From the NCBI GenBank assembly GCA_951213105.1, contig OX578145.1:12282707-12346706 (forward strand): DNA of 64,000 nucleotides, given 5' to 3'. Positions 63,849 through 64,000 of the stretch are shown here, piece by piece. Source of the stretch: Amaurobius ferox. Taxonomy: Eukaryota; Arthropoda; Arachnida; Araneae; Amaurobiidae. Each line of letters begins with the position of its first letter. Position 1 is the first letter of the stretch. Under the pieces are notes generated by a model, which ran no database searches, was not told where the DNA came from, and saw only the letters and a program-made list of their open reading frames with translations. The translations under genes were made by a program, and so were the position numbers.

Positions 63849-64000
63849 CACTTAATTATTTGTTTTGTGGGGGGAACATGTGAGACCACCTAACTGGCCT
63901 AATAAATTTGTTTAGACCTAGATATCTTTTTGAGGAACACATACCTTCAAGTCTGTCTTGGACTTGGATTATAATGCTGGCGTCCGAAATCTGTACTGGC
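63849..64000. other. unassigned end of window
   Basis: A change to unmatched sequence containing GTGGGGGGAACATGTGAG. Too short to interpret. Confidence 0.4.

Overview
The window is AT-rich, gene-poor nuclear DNA of a eukaryote, most likely an arthropod and possibly a chelicerate such as a spider. The grounds are the absence of long ORFs, many diverged repeats, tRNA- and 5S-derived SINEs, Helitron ends, mariner and piggyBac remnants, Gypsy-type solo LTRs and intron-like signals. The chelicerate placement is an impression from the repeat families and was not tested. No long intact protein-coding gene, no functional tRNA array and no CRISPR is visible. Almost everything recognisable is transposon-derived.

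Layout. 0-9 kb: SINE pieces, a foldback element (2395-3600), a second foldback piece (4615-5427), a dead mariner transposase (5428-6430), Helitron 5' ends and a hairpin-ended repeat. 9-24 kb: a GC-rich 0.5 kb hairpin (9196-9696), copies of the hairpin-ended families called R1 and R2 here, tRNA-like SINEs, a retroviral-type tRNA-Lys primer-binding site beside a tRNA-like sequence (19.3 kb), and a frameshifted unknown coding remnant (13.5-13.8 kb). 24.6-26.05 kb: four head-to-tail SINEs, the two outer ones headed by a nearly complete 5S rRNA, all separated by the same 12-bp target sequence. 28-34 kb: an apparent Helitron interrupted by other insertions, including a 4.3 kb near-palindrome (29478-33783). 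36-42 kb: more R1/R2, a 1.24 kb near-palindrome (37271-38507) and further foldback material. 44.9-48.2 kb: a solo LTR, a complete tRNA-SINE with 16-bp target duplication, and a short piggyBac-type element carrying an internal inverted duplication. 48.3-48.5 kb: the best host-gene candidate, a first coding exon ending at a splice donor. 50.06-56.90 kb: two Helitrons in perfect tandem. 57.5-59.05 kb: two solo LTRs, one with serial SINE insertions. 60-64 kb: a small MITE, minisatellites, R1 and foldback copies.

How it fits together. The non-autonomous families here (R1, R2, the foldback family and the Helitrons) share a style: a short terminal hairpin or fixed terminus, then a short-tandem-repeat tract, and in R1 and the Helitrons a common motif near GGACCGAATTT..ATGAAATTTGG. 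The most unusual structures are the 5S-headed SINE array with a repeated target site, the sharing of one SINE body between 5S and tRNA heads, the tandem Helitron with an exact CTAG|TC junction, and the large palindromes. Names R1, R2, R3, FB and SINE-A/B/C are local labels.
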